A stretch of 64,000 nucleotides of DNA. Source: JBBTCX01 sp964494205. GTDB taxonomy: Bacteria; Planctomycetota; Phycisphaerae; UBA1845. Both the position numbers and the translations under genes were made by a program. Location of the stretch: positions 1 to 64,000 of the forward strand of contig CAZBRD010000018.1 of the NCBI GenBank assembly GCA_964494205.1, written 5' to 3'. Positions 1 through 8,156 of the stretch are shown one piece after another. A model generated the notes under the pieces. The model made no database searches, was not told the DNA's origin, and was given only the letters and a program-made list of their open reading frames with translations. Numbering within the stretch: position 1 is the stretch's first letter; each line of letters starts with the position of its first letter.

Positions 1-14
1 AATCGAAAAGAACA

Positions 15-53
15 ACCGCCGGGCTGAGGAAACTCACCCGGCGGTTTTGTTTT
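15..53 (+). terminator. Rho-independent terminator at window edge
   Basis: A perfect 9-bp stem (ACCGCCGGG with CCCGGCGGT) is extended by an inner TGAG/CTCA stem closed by a GAAA tetraloop and followed by TTTTGTTTT. The T-run on the + strand suggests it ends a gene lying to the left of the window. A/T-rich sequence on the other side would also allow weak bidirectional use. Confidence 0.85.
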
Positions 54-93
54 GATTGGTTCAAATGGTTCATTCCGCACGAGTTAGCAGGCA

Positions 94-127
94 GGGTGGC
101 ACGGTCAAGCCGCAGCTTGGCCGTGGT
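94..127 (+). repeat. 34-bp dispersed palindromic repeat, copy 1
   Basis: The arms GGTGGCACGGTCAAGC and GCTTGGCCGTG form an imperfect palindrome. The same 34-bp unit, differing only in the centre, lies inverted at 16192-16225 inside the 3' end of a deacetylase gene. A partial relative (GGGTGGCATGGCCAAGC) starts at 170. The 1-216 stretch otherwise shows no gene. Confidence 0.7.
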
Positions 128-216
128 GGATCGAGTTACCGCCTGCAAATTCATAGGGAACTAGCAGCTGGGTGGCATGGCCAAGCGCAGCGCCGCCATG
201 TAGCCACGAGAATGTA

Positions 217-2121
217 CTAGCTTCCTTTGTTCGTTCTCAGGAGCCGCAGGGCATTCAAAGCCACCAGCACTGTGCTTCCTTCATGTCCAAGCACTGCGAC
301 TGGGAGCGGAATCCTCCCGAGGGCTGCAAAAACCGAAAGTACAGAAATCACTCCGATAGCCAGCGACAGATTCTGCAGAACAATTGTTGAGGTTCGTTTG
401 GAGTGTCGGTGCAGCCAAGCTAGCGATTCCAGCTTATCGTTCATGAGCACGACGTCCGCGGCATCGAGCGTGACATCGGCGCCGGTTGTACCCATCGCGA
501 TTCCGACGTCGACTTTGGCCAGCGCAGGTGCGTCATTGACGCCATCACCCACCATCAGCACTGGACCAGCCTTTTGTTGCATTTCCGACGCTAGTTTGAG
601 CTTTTCTTCCGGCACAAGGTCGGCGTGAACGGCGTCGAGCGCGAGCATCGCGCCCAGCGAACTCGCCACTGCCTGATGGTCGCCGGTGAACATCTCCATC
701 CGCTTGATGCCCTGTTCACGGAGCTGTTTGATGCACTCCTTCGCGCTAGGACGGACGGATTCGGTGAATCCGAGCAGAGCGACATCTTCATCTACAACGA
801 GCACAGAGACCGTAAACCCCTTGTGTCGCAGCTCGGAGATTCGATCACTCAAGTTGTGAGAGTTATTCGATGCCCGTAATTGCATCGCCTCCGGTTTGCC
901 GATCCACACCTGCCGATTCGCGACGACTCCCCTCGACCCCTGCCCCGGAATGCTCTCAAATTCGGTGATCGAAAACGGAGCCAGTTCGCGTGAGTGGAGC
1001 GTCTTCACGATCGCCTGCGAAATGGGGTGCGTGCTGGAACTTTCCAGCGTCCCGGCGTATCGCAGCGCCTCCGAATCATTCATCTTCCCCAACGATTCGA
1101 TGGTCGAGAGCACAATCTGGCCGGTGGTCAGCGTTCCCGTCTTATCGAAAATCACCGACCGCGCTCTTGAAATGGCCTCAAGAAAAACCCCGCCCTTGAT
1201 CAGGACGCCGCGACGCGCGGCCGCAGCAATCGCGGCTAGATAGGCAACGGGAGTTGCAATCACCAGCGCACAGGGGCTGGCCACAATGAGTACGGTGATC
1301 GCCCGGCGGAACGCCTCCGATTTTTCCGGAAGTATGAAATAGGAAACAACGCCCACCAACGCGGCCACGGTGACAACAATCACAGAGTAGGCGGGTCCGA
1401 TGCGATCGATCGCCCGCTGGGAACGGGCTGGGTTCTTCTGAGCGCTGGTAACAAACTCCACAATTCGACCGATGGTGGTTTCGACGCCCACGCGCTCGAC
1501 GGTCACGACAAGTCGACCATTGAGATTCTGAGTCCCTGCAAATACCCGGTCGCCGACGCGGCAATCGCGCGGAATGTGTTCTCCGGTAATCACAGCCTCG
1601 TTGATGGACGAAGAACCTTCCATGACAGTGCCATCGACCGGCACTTTTTCGCCGGCCTTGACCAGCACCTGTACTCCGGGCGCGATTTCAGACATCAAAA
1701 CTCGCTGCGCGGTCCCGTTGACAAGGAGATTGGCATATTGTGGCGCTAACTCATGAAGAGAACCGATAGCCTTCTTGGTGCGGTCAAGTGCGTATGACTC
1801 CAGGCCGCCGGAAAACGCGAAGAGAAAGAGAAGCAGTGCGCCCTCGGATTCACTTCCAATGTAGACCGATAGACCGGCTCCAATAAGCATCAGAGAGTCG
1901 ATGTCGAATTTTCGTTGGCGGAGTTTCTCAATCGACGATTGGATGGCCGGCAATGCGCCGATGGCCAGCGAAGCCCAAATGAAAAAAGTAGCGAGTGGGC
2001 TTGGTCCTTGGAAGTTTTCTACGACCCACGAACCAATCAAGAAAGCGCCGCAAAAACCGGCGATGATCAGTTTCGTGTTTCGCGAGGCTAGTTGCGCGGA
2101 GAGCGTGGAATGTTCATCCAT
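217..2121 (-). CDS. P1B-4-type heavy-metal translocating ATPase
   Basis: This is an inner-membrane P1B ATPase of 634 residues that should export a divalent transition metal using ATP. Visible motifs are TGE at 179-181 (actuator), SPC at 282-284 in the ion-pathway helix, DKTGT at 326-330 with the phosphorylated Asp, HP at 365-366, GDGVND at 525-530 and HEGST at 613-617 in the last helix pair. SPC combined with HEG, and the absence of an N-terminal CxxC metal-binding domain, are known marks of the P1B-4 subgroup (CoaT, CtpD, PfeT, ZosA). Fe2+, Co2+ or Zn2+ is therefore more likely than Cu+. The substrate cannot be fixed from sequence. It is the last gene of a minus-strand run whose upstream members are two small membrane proteins. 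Confidence 0.93.
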   Translation of the reverse strand: MDEHSTLSAQLASRNTKLIIAGFCGAFLIGSWVVENFQGPSPLATFFIWASLAIGALPAIQSSIEKLRQRKFDIDSLMLIGAGLSVYIGSESEGALLLFLFAFSGGLESYALDRTKKAIGSLHELAPQYANLLVNGTAQRVLMSEIAPGVQVLVKAGEKVPVDGTVMEGSSSINEAVITGEHIPRDCRVGDRVFAGTQNLNGRLVVTVERVGVETTIGRIVEFVTSAQKNPARSQRAIDRIGPAYSVIVVTVAALVGVVSYFILPEKSEAFRRAITVLIVASPCALVIATPVAYLAAIAAAARRGVLIKGGVFLEAISRARSVIFDKTGTLTTGQIVLSTIESLGKMNDSEALRYAGTLESSSTHPISQAIVKTLHSRELAPFSITEFESIPGQGSRGVVANRQVWIGKPEAMQLRASNNSHNLSDRISELRHKGFTVSVLVVDEDVALLGFTESVRPSAKECIKQLREQGIKRMEMFTGDHQAVASSLGAMLALDAVHADLVPEEKLKLASEMQQKAGPVLMVGDGVNDAPALAKVDVGIAMGTTGADVTLDAADVVLMNDKLESLAWLHRHSKRTSTIVLQNLSLAIGVISVLSVFAALGRIPLPVAVLGHEGSTVLVALNALRLLRTNKGS

Positions 2122-2162
2122 GAGGTCGGTTCAGGAAGGAAGAAGAACGGCGATTCGCATGA

Positions 2163-2393
2163 TCAAGCCATGATCTGAAAGAACATCCACAATCCGACGC
2201 CGATCGCGTACATGGTGATCACAATCGTAATCCAGAGACCCAACGCAGCCATCGGGATTTCGCGCACGTGTTCGCAGCGGGTCGTCTTGTAAACGATGGC
2301 GATGCTCAGACACAGCGGTAGAGAAAGCGCAAGTCGCCCCAGCCCATTCACATCGATGCTCGCCAGCATGATCGGTGCAAGCGCGGCCATCAT
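2163..2393 (-). CDS. small two-helix membrane protein, unknown function
   Basis: The 76-residue product is almost entirely hydrophobic, with two or three membrane segments (about 5-34 and 46-74) and a short polar loop rich in Arg, Glu and Cys between them. Its ATG overlaps the stop of the upstream gene (ATGA), which supports translational coupling and a genuine gene. No family is recognised. It may work with the 162-residue membrane protein before it. A role with the P-type ATPase 42 bases downstream is only suggested by position. Confidence 0.7.
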   Translation of the reverse strand: MMAALAPIMLASIDVNGLGRLALSLPLCLSIAIVYKTTRCEHVREIPMAALGLWITIVITMYAIGVGLWMFFQIMA

Positions 2394-2878
2394 GGCGAGC
2401 CTCCCCGTGTAACCGTCTCCACTTCAAGTGAGGGCGATTTCTTTCGCAACTCCGAACGAGCCATCAGATCCAGCAGTACGAGCACATTCAGAAGACCAGC
2501 CACGCCGGTGTAATGGATCGCCACATCCAGCGATTTCCAATGCGCAAAACTCTTCTGCGAAACGCTGTCAGATTGCGAATCAGAACTTTTCTTGGTCGCT
2601 TCATGGCCCGCCCAGGCGAGCAGCGTGTTGCCGCCGGTACCGAGCTGTGCCACAAACCAGAGTTTGCGTTCGTTTGGGTTCACAGTGCTCCGCATTCCGC
2701 CAACCGCAACACCAGTCCAGAACGTAGCGGTGATGGTTACGAGGAAAATGAGCCCGCGCGTGCGGTGGCGAATGAAAATATGGCCCAACCCCGGCACAAG
2801 CCATCCAAGTAGCAGGGCGATCGGAATCCGCGTCAGCGAAGCTTGCGATACTTCGTTCAAAGTGCTGATTCCTTCCAA
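2390..2878 (-). CDS. small membrane protein, planctomycete type
   Basis: The 162-residue protein has a first hydrophobic hairpin with the motif LVPGLGHIFIRHRTRG (about 28-43), then helices around 43-62 and 125-142. A PGLGH-type start followed by an Arg-rich loop is common in small planctomycetal membrane proteins annotated only as domains of unknown function. Function is not known. It overlaps the next gene by four bases (ATGA), so the two are very likely co-translated. Confidence 0.75.
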   Translation of the reverse strand: MEGISTLNEVSQASLTRIPIALLLGWLVPGLGHIFIRHRTRGLIFLVTITATFWTGVAVGGMRSTVNPNERKLWFVAQLGTGGNTLLAWAGHEATKKSSDSQSDSVSQKSFAHWKSLDVAIHYTGVAGLLNVLVLLDLMARSELRKKSPSLEVETVTRGGSP

Positions 2879-2894
2879 TCTGCCTACAAGTTTC

Positions 2895-3119
2895 TCAGTT
2901 CGAACATGGCCCGTTAGGGTCGCCGCAGCGACCGCAGCCCGATGCAGGAAATCCCGGCGTCGCTTGCGAACTTTGCCGCGATGAAAAGACGCTCAGCTTT
3001 CGTTGCGATTTCGCGTGGCCGCATTGTGGGCATTTCTGCGTATCGGATTCGGTCATGGTGCGCACGAGCTGCTCAAATTCATGACCGCATGATTCGCAGT
3101 GATATTCATAAATCGGCAT
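2895..3119 (-). CDS. FmdB-type zinc-ribbon protein
   Basis: This is a 74-residue protein starting MPIYEYHCESCGHEFE, the standard opening of the FmdB/CxxC_CXXC_SSSS family. Cys8/Cys11 and Cys30/Cys33 form the single zinc ribbon, followed by the usual Ser-rich stretch and a short tail with three more cysteines (62, 65, 72). The family is proposed to be regulatory, but no biochemical role is firmly established. It ends 16 bases before the start of the 162-residue membrane protein, so it probably heads that short operon. Confidence 0.9.
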   Translation of the reverse strand: MPIYEYHCESCGHEFEQLVRTMTESDTQKCPQCGHAKSQRKLSVFSSRQSSQATPGFPASGCGRCGDPNGPCSN

Positions 3120-3338
3120 GGCTGATCACCGCCTGCATGTCTGCGCCTCGGAATCGTGCAATCGCACTGGACGAAAGTATGACCATTCGGGTCGACAGCG
3201 CAGAGTATAGGCAGCAGGTAATGGGGCCGCAACAAAGGTGCGCCTTCGTGATCTCGGATCAAACTCAGATTGACATCATCGTGCATCCTATTACTTTGAA
3301 CCCACAGATTTGCACGGACAAACGTCCGAGAAGGCGTT

Positions 3339-3719
3339 ATGAGCAACTTTCCGGCCAGGTTGATTTTCAGCGGGTTTCGCAGCCGGGCACCATTCGCTGC
3401 GATTCTCTTTCTCGTGGTCGGCTGCAACATGACCGGCTCGTGGCGAACTGTTTCCGTCGATCCGCCGGACGCAGAGTTTCCAATCTCGCGCCTTACGTTG
3501 AATGCTGATCAACGATTCACCGCCACGGGACCGATTCAGGGTGAAACGCGCACCCGATTCGGCACATATCGCGTAGGCTTCGCGTCGCTTCAATTGGAAA
3601 CGGCCGACGGGGCCAGGGAGACCTATGGCGTATCTGGTCGTGCCGGCGGAACCTACGAGTTGAAATGGCGCGAATCATTGGGCGAGCGTCCTGTTACGGC
3701 GGTTATCGCGCGTGAATAG
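3339..3719 (+). CDS. putative lipoprotein
   Basis: The 126-residue product has a basic N-terminus, a hydrophobic stretch at 18-27 and a lipobox (LVVGC) with Cys29, so it should be lipidated after signal peptidase II cleavage. The rest is a beta-rich domain of about 95 residues resembling lipocalin-like or copper-resistance NlpE-like small barrels in pattern only. No family is recognised with confidence. Its last eight bases overlap the first ATG of truB, so it is probably the first gene of that operon. Confidence 0.7.
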   Translation: MSNFPARLIFSGFRSRAPFAAILFLVVGCNMTGSWRTVSVDPPDAEFPISRLTLNADQRFTATGPIQGETRTRFGTYRVGFASLQLETADGARETYGVSGRAGGTYELKWRESLGERPVTAVIARE

Positions 3720-4509
3720 CGTAAGTGCCATGCATCGACCAGTTCGCAAGGTCCACGTCAACCCGCTGGCCGGCATCGTCAATCTCAACAAACCTTTTGG
3801 ACTGACGTCTGCTCGTGCCGTCGATCAAGTCCGCACCGTCACTCACCAGCGAAAAAGTGGTCACGGCGGAACGCTCGATCCAAGAGCCACCGGCGTCTTG
3901 CTTGTTTGTCTTGGCAAGTCGACCAAACTTGTCGAGTTGATCATGGATCAACCCAAGGTGTATCGCACAACTGCCCGGCTCGACGTGACCAACATCGGAT
4001 ACGACATGGAGCGTGAGACTATCTCGGTGGAATGCCCGCGCGTGCCGACGCAAAAAGAAATAATCGAGGCCTGCTCCACATTCGAGGGCTACATTGCGCA
4101 AGTTCCACCCGAGCGTAGTGCGGTGAAGGTTCGCGGAGTCCCCGCCTACAAGCTGAGTGCTCGCGGGAAAACACTGGAGTTGCGGCCGCGCAGAGTCCGC
4201 ATCGACTGGATTTGCGTTCACAAGTACGAATGGCCAACGATCGATTTCGAAATGTGCTGTGGCCGCGGTACGTATGTTCGGTCGTTGATTAGAGATTTGG
4301 GGGCGAAACTCGGTGTCGGTGGTTGCCTCGAAACGCTGGAGCGCAAGAGCATCGGCCCGTTCACGATCGAAAACGCACACACCGTCGACTCGATGCGTGA
4401 ACAAAGAGACAATCTCGATTTCATCATCGCACATGAGCAGGCACTCGAAATGTTGACGAATCGAAAGTCGGTTCCGCCGCGACCCATTGTGATAGACCGC
4501 GAGATTTAG
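3712..4509 (+). CDS. truB: tRNA pseudouridine synthase TruB family, divergent
   Basis: TruB converts U55 of tRNA to pseudouridine. Conserved parts are KPFGLTS (27-33), GHGGTLDP with the catalytic Asp56, Tyr84 (equivalent of E. coli Tyr76), Asp98 (equivalent of Asp90) and GTYVRSLIRDLG with its Arg. Unusual parts are the loop before Asp98, where the usual TDT is NIG, and the PxxYSAxK motif, where Tyr is replaced by Arg135. The protein is 265 residues and ends without a recognisable C-terminal PUA domain. A second possible start is the ATG at 3730. The family assignment is firm. Whether it is the cell's U55 enzyme or a specialised paralogue is open. Confidence 0.88.
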   Translation: MNSVSAMHRPVRKVHVNPLAGIVNLNKPFGLTSARAVDQVRTVTHQRKSGHGGTLDPRATGVLLVCLGKSTKLVELIMDQPKVYRTTARLDVTNIGYDMERETISVECPRVPTQKEIIEACSTFEGYIAQVPPERSAVKVRGVPAYKLSARGKTLELRPRRVRIDWICVHKYEWPTIDFEMCCGRGTYVRSLIRDLGAKLGVGGCLETLERKSIGPFTIENAHTVDSMREQRDNLDFIIAHEQALEMLTNRKSVPPRPIVIDREI

Positions 4510-4537
4510 ACTGAATGTGCCAAAGGGGCGCACAACT

Positions 4538-6205
4538 GTGATTAATTCAATTCTTGCCGGAATCGCTGGTCTGCACGCAAATCGACTTCGCAAGAAATTC
4601 ATGCGCTCCGCCGAAAACGCAGCGCGTGTTCAATCAAATTTGCTCGCACAGCTCATTCGCAAGCACGCGGCCAGCTACTTCGGGCGCGATCACGACTTCG
4701 CGAACATTCGCACCTACAACGAGTTCGTCTCGCGTGTCCCGATCCAGACATACGAGTCGTTGCGGCCATATGTCGATCGTGTGTTGGCGGGTGAAACGGA
4801 AGCACTTCTAGCACGCGGCCAAAATCCGCTGATGTTCGCGATGACCAGCGGCAGCACGGATCTGCCCAAGTTTGTGCCGGTGACGCGAGAATTTCTCAGC
4901 GAGTACCGCCGCGGTTGGAACGTGTACGGCGTCTCGGCACTCGCGGATCACCCCTCGGCGTGGATGCGCGGTATCCTCCAAGTTACTTCGCCAATGGATG
5001 AATCCCGAACCGAGCGCGGTGTTCCGCGCGGGGCGATCTCCGGCTTGCTGGCTGCCTCGCAAAAGAAACTCGTGCAGAAGTATTATGTCTGTCCGTCCAT
5101 CGTGAATCGCATCTCAGATTCGACCGCGCGATATTACACGATCATGCGGCTGTCGATTCCGCGCGACGTAGCCTGGATGATTACAGCCAGCCCTGCGACG
5201 CAGGTCTGCCTGGGAAACACGGCTGCGGCCCACGCGGATCAGATCATTAAAGACATCCATGACGGCACGCTGACGGCTCCGGGACCAATTCCGGATATGG
5301 TCAGAAGCGATCTGCAAAGTAGGCTGCGACCGGACGTCGCCACGGCCCGGCGTCTTCAAGACTTGGCCAATAAACACGGCGAGTTGCTGCCCAAACACTA
5401 TTGGCGACTCTCGCTGCTTTCCAATTGGACCGGCGGATCGATGAAGTTGCACCTGCAGCAATTTCCGCGATTATTCGGCGAAACGCCGATCCGCGATATC
5501 GGCCTGCTTGCCACCGAAGGGCGCGTGTCGATCCCGTTTCAGGATCACTCAGCCACCGGAGTTCTGGATGTCGAATCCAGCTTCTTTGAGTTCGTTGAAA
5601 CGGGCGAACACGAATCCGGAAACCCCGACGTGCGACAGTGCCACGAGTTGACACCCGGCCACACGTATCGTGTCATCATGTCAACGTCCGCCGGGTTCTT
5701 TCGTTACGATCTCGGCGATCATGTGCTGATGCATGGCTATCATGGCCAAGCGCCGATCGTCGAGTTTCTGCATCGCGGTGCTTTCGTAAGCTCGATGACC
5801 GGCGAGAAGCTCACCGAATGGCAAGTGACCACCGCATTCGAGAGATCGTGCATCTCGCTCGGCATTACACCAACAACCTTCGTTCTTTCACCAGTCTGGG
5901 GCGAAGTGCCCGCTTATCGACTGCATGTTGAACAGGTTTGCCCCAGCATCGACAAGTTGATTCAAGGCTTCGACGAAGAACTATGTCGGCTCAACATCGA
6001 GTATTCGTCAAAACGCAACTCCAACCGATTAGGGCCGATCTCAATCAACGTGCTGCCAGCTGGTATTTTGAGTGAGCGCAATGCCGCTCGATCGAAGCTG
6101 CGAGGAGTTGCGAACGAGCAATTCAAACATCGTTACTTGTTGTCGAACCCCGGCGAAGATAGTGACTTGCTTGCGGCTGGAATCGCTACGTGCGTGGAGA
6201 AGTGA
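4538..6205 (+). CDS. GH3-family acyl-acid amido synthetase
   Basis: This is a 555-residue member of the GH3 branch of the adenylate-forming superfamily. The family activates a carboxylic acid with ATP and transfers it to an amino group; plant members conjugate hormones to amino acids. The ATP-binding TSGSTDLPKFVPVT motif and a later FFRYDLGDH motif are clear, and the length is normal. Bacterial members have mostly unknown substrates. I chose the GTG at 4538 because AAAGGGG lies 9-10 bases before it; an in-frame GTG at 4517 would add seven residues. It follows truB by 28 bases and meets the metallophosphatase stop to stop at 6205/6206. Confidence 0.85.
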   Translation: MINSILAGIAGLHANRLRKKFMRSAENAARVQSNLLAQLIRKHAASYFGRDHDFANIRTYNEFVSRVPIQTYESLRPYVDRVLAGETEALLARGQNPLMFAMTSGSTDLPKFVPVTREFLSEYRRGWNVYGVSALADHPSAWMRGILQVTSPMDESRTERGVPRGAISGLLAASQKKLVQKYYVCPSIVNRISDSTARYYTIMRLSIPRDVAWMITASPATQVCLGNTAAAHADQIIKDIHDGTLTAPGPIPDMVRSDLQSRLRPDVATARRLQDLANKHGELLPKHYWRLSLLSNWTGGSMKLHLQQFPRLFGETPIRDIGLLATEGRVSIPFQDHSATGVLDVESSFFEFVETGEHESGNPDVRQCHELTPGHTYRVIMSTSAGFFRYDLGDHVLMHGYHGQAPIVEFLHRGAFVSSMTGEKLTEWQVTTAFERSCISLGITPTTFVLSPVWGEVPAYRLHVEQVCPSIDKLIQGFDEELCRLNIEYSSKRNSNRLGPISINVLPAGILSERNAARSKLRGVANEQFKHRYLLSNPGEDSDLLAAGIATCVEK

Positions 6206-7060
6206 CTATGCAACGCCGGCAAAAGGCCGGATGTTCCTTGTCAGCGTGTCAAGCGAAGTCGGTTTATTTAAGTCGATCGGCAGGAAAACCCCGTGGTTAT
6301 GGTCGCTGGCGAGAATGATCATTTTGCCATGCAAAACATCGTAACCGGTCTCCTGCGGCTGGTGTCCGCAGATAAAGAAATCAACGTCAAGTATTTCCGC
6401 CAGCGTTGTGATGACACCCTCTGTTTGATAGCGGCCCCAAACGAGCGCGTGGCCCGAACCTCGCTCCGCTAGATCAGCCGACGTTGGCTTTCGACGCAGC
6501 ACCTCCACATCAAACGTGGTCAACTCCCTCGGACCCGGAAGCGAATGCGAAAGAAAGACTCGATTGGCCGTCCGCCCCGCCAGCGCATACGACCGAATGA
6601 ACTCGTACATGGCGTCAAGCACATTGTCGGAGCCCGGCCCATAGGCCTTGCGTACGGTATTCGCGAAGTCGATAGTTACCACTCGGCCGTTCTTGGATAT
6701 CTCATGTCCGTTGATCTGTGCCAGTTCGTGGTTGCTGAGCAGAAAATGCACCTGATCCGGAAACTCGCACTTCCATTTCGCGGCAAGCAAACACAATTCA
6801 TGCGAGTTGTCTTTCACCAGCAATGATTCTGATTCCTCGTGAATCAACTCGTGAAGAATGACGTGCCGCGCGCCATACTTATCCAAGCTGCAATAATGCA
6901 CCAGCTTGTCGAAATTCCGCCGATGACCGTGCATGTCACCGGTCATCACCAGTTGACCATAATTGGGGAATACGAGGGTCGACCCCTGAAGCAGTGGGTC
7001 TTCGCGATTGTGTTGGGCAGCCTCTTTGAAGATCTCGGCGGCGCGAGCGGCGTCGGTCAT
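6206..7060 (-). CDS. metallophosphoesterase
   Basis: The 284-residue protein has the metal-binding GDMHGH at 41-46, SNHE at 109-112, a HSLPG His around 170 and CGHQP near 235, matching the calcineurin-like metallophosphatase fold. The second motif, usually GDxxDRG, is replaced by the His/Glu-rich stretch ILHELIHEE (68-76), so it is not a typical PPP phosphatase. No signal peptide is seen, so it should be cytoplasmic. Its ATG overlaps the stop of a Ser/Thr kinase gene (ATGA). A phosphatase opposing that kinase is an inference from this arrangement. Confidence 0.85.
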   Translation of the reverse strand: MTDAARAAEIFKEAAQHNREDPLLQGSTLVFPNYGQLVMTGDMHGHRRNFDKLVHYCSLDKYGARHVILHELIHEESESLLVKDNSHELCLLAAKWKCEFPDQVHFLLSNHELAQINGHEISKNGRVVTIDFANTVRKAYGPGSDNVLDAMYEFIRSYALAGRTANRVFLSHSLPGPRELTTFDVEVLRRKPTSADLAERGSGHALVWGRYQTEGVITTLAEILDVDFFICGHQPQETGYDVLHGKMIILASDHNHGVFLPIDLNKPTSLDTLTRNIRPFAGVA

Positions 7061-7962
7061 GCTTCCTTCCCGATCGAATCAGAATCCTCATCCAGGTCCG
7101 GCATCGCGCCCGCTCGCAACTTCGACCTCATTGTTTCGCGTTGTTTTCGCCACAGGTCCTGCACAACCGCCAGACGTGCGTCCACCAGCTTCATGTCCGC
7201 CGGTCGCTCGCCTGGGTTTTCGCGGCAGCATTCCATCACCAGCGTCGAGAGCGAAAGCGGAATCTTATCATTGATGTCGATAGGGGCAACGGGAGTTGGC
7301 GGTAGTGTAATGCTTTGCCGATTCGTCGGATCCTGGCTACGAATGGCCGTCGGATAATTCTGCGAGGTCAGCATCCAGTACATGGTTGCGCCGAGATTAA
7401 AAACGTCTGTCCGTTCATCGAGTGGTAATCGCCGCACCTGTTCAGGGGCAATGTAATCGGGCGTTCCCTGTATGCGTTCCTTGCGATGTCCGATCTTGCA
7501 CGATTGCCCGAAGTCAATCACTTTCAGCACGCCTTTCGCCCCCAGCATGATGTTGATTGGCTTCAAATCGGCGTGCACATAGCCGGATTCATGGAGCGCG
7601 ATCAGCCCCTCCGCCACGTTGCGAAAAATTGTAAGAAATGTTGCGAGACGGTTCGGACGCGCGACCTCCAGCGTCAGACCCTGTACGTAATCCATCACCA
7701 GGTACAACTCAGAGACACGGAGCAGTTTTCGAACGCGGTGAAGCTTGTAGCTGTGTCTGAGGTAGGGGTGGTTCACGCCGTGGCTGACGGTGAATTCGTT
7801 TTCGACCTGATCGAGAAACGGATCATCCTCGGGCCCGCGGCGGACGACATGCTTGACAGCATAGGTCTTGCCCGAGATCAGCTCCATGCACGTGCTGATC
7901 TTTGAGCGCGCTCCCCGGCCAACTTGGTTGAGAATCTTAAAACCCGGGAGTGGTTCCGCCAT
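7057..7962 (-). CDS. Hanks-type Ser/Thr protein kinase, soluble
   Basis: This is a complete kinase domain with almost nothing else. Positions below count from an in-frame TTG at 7983; the ATG at 7962 is preferred because it begins right before the first beta strand. The Gly-rich loop is VGRGARS, Lys44 sits in AVK, the catalytic loop reads HADLKPINIM with Asp139, DFG is at 157-159 and APEQ follows. The loop has HAD rather than HRD, so it is a non-RD kinase that may not need activation-loop phosphorylation. There is no membrane segment or PASTA domain. It is co-translated with the metallophosphatase. Confidence 0.9.
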   Translation of the reverse strand: MAEPLPGFKILNQVGRGARSKISTCMELISGKTYAVKHVVRRGPEDDPFLDQVENEFTVSHGVNHPYLRHSYKLHRVRKLLRVSELYLVMDYVQGLTLEVARPNRLATFLTIFRNVAEGLIALHESGYVHADLKPINIMLGAKGVLKVIDFGQSCKIGHRKERIQGTPDYIAPEQVRRLPLDERTDVFNLGATMYWMLTSQNYPTAIRSQDPTNRQSITLPPTPVAPIDINDKIPLSLSTLVMECCRENPGERPADMKLVDARLAVVQDLWRKQRETMRSKLRAGAMPDLDEDSDSIGKEA

Positions 7963-8156
7963 GAACAAATCCGTTACGAACAACCGCTGCGAACAGCGCG
8001 TTTCAATTACCAGAGACTAACCGGGCCAATCGGCCCTGAGAAGAGATGGACTCGGCCCGCATAACCCCATTGATCGGCCACAACATTGGGCGAGTTCACG
8101 TCGGTGGTTGAATAGCACCTTCGACTCATCAATTCGCGAGAAAGCAGGCGTGGACG

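Noticed and set aside
3712..4509. TruB judged inactive
   Set aside because: The catalytic Asp56 and the Tyr76 and Asp90 equivalents are present; only flanking motifs differ, so inactivity cannot be claimed.
3703..4602. 299-residue minus-strand open frame opposite truB
   Set aside because: It is a shadow of truB, without motifs or a ribosome-binding site.
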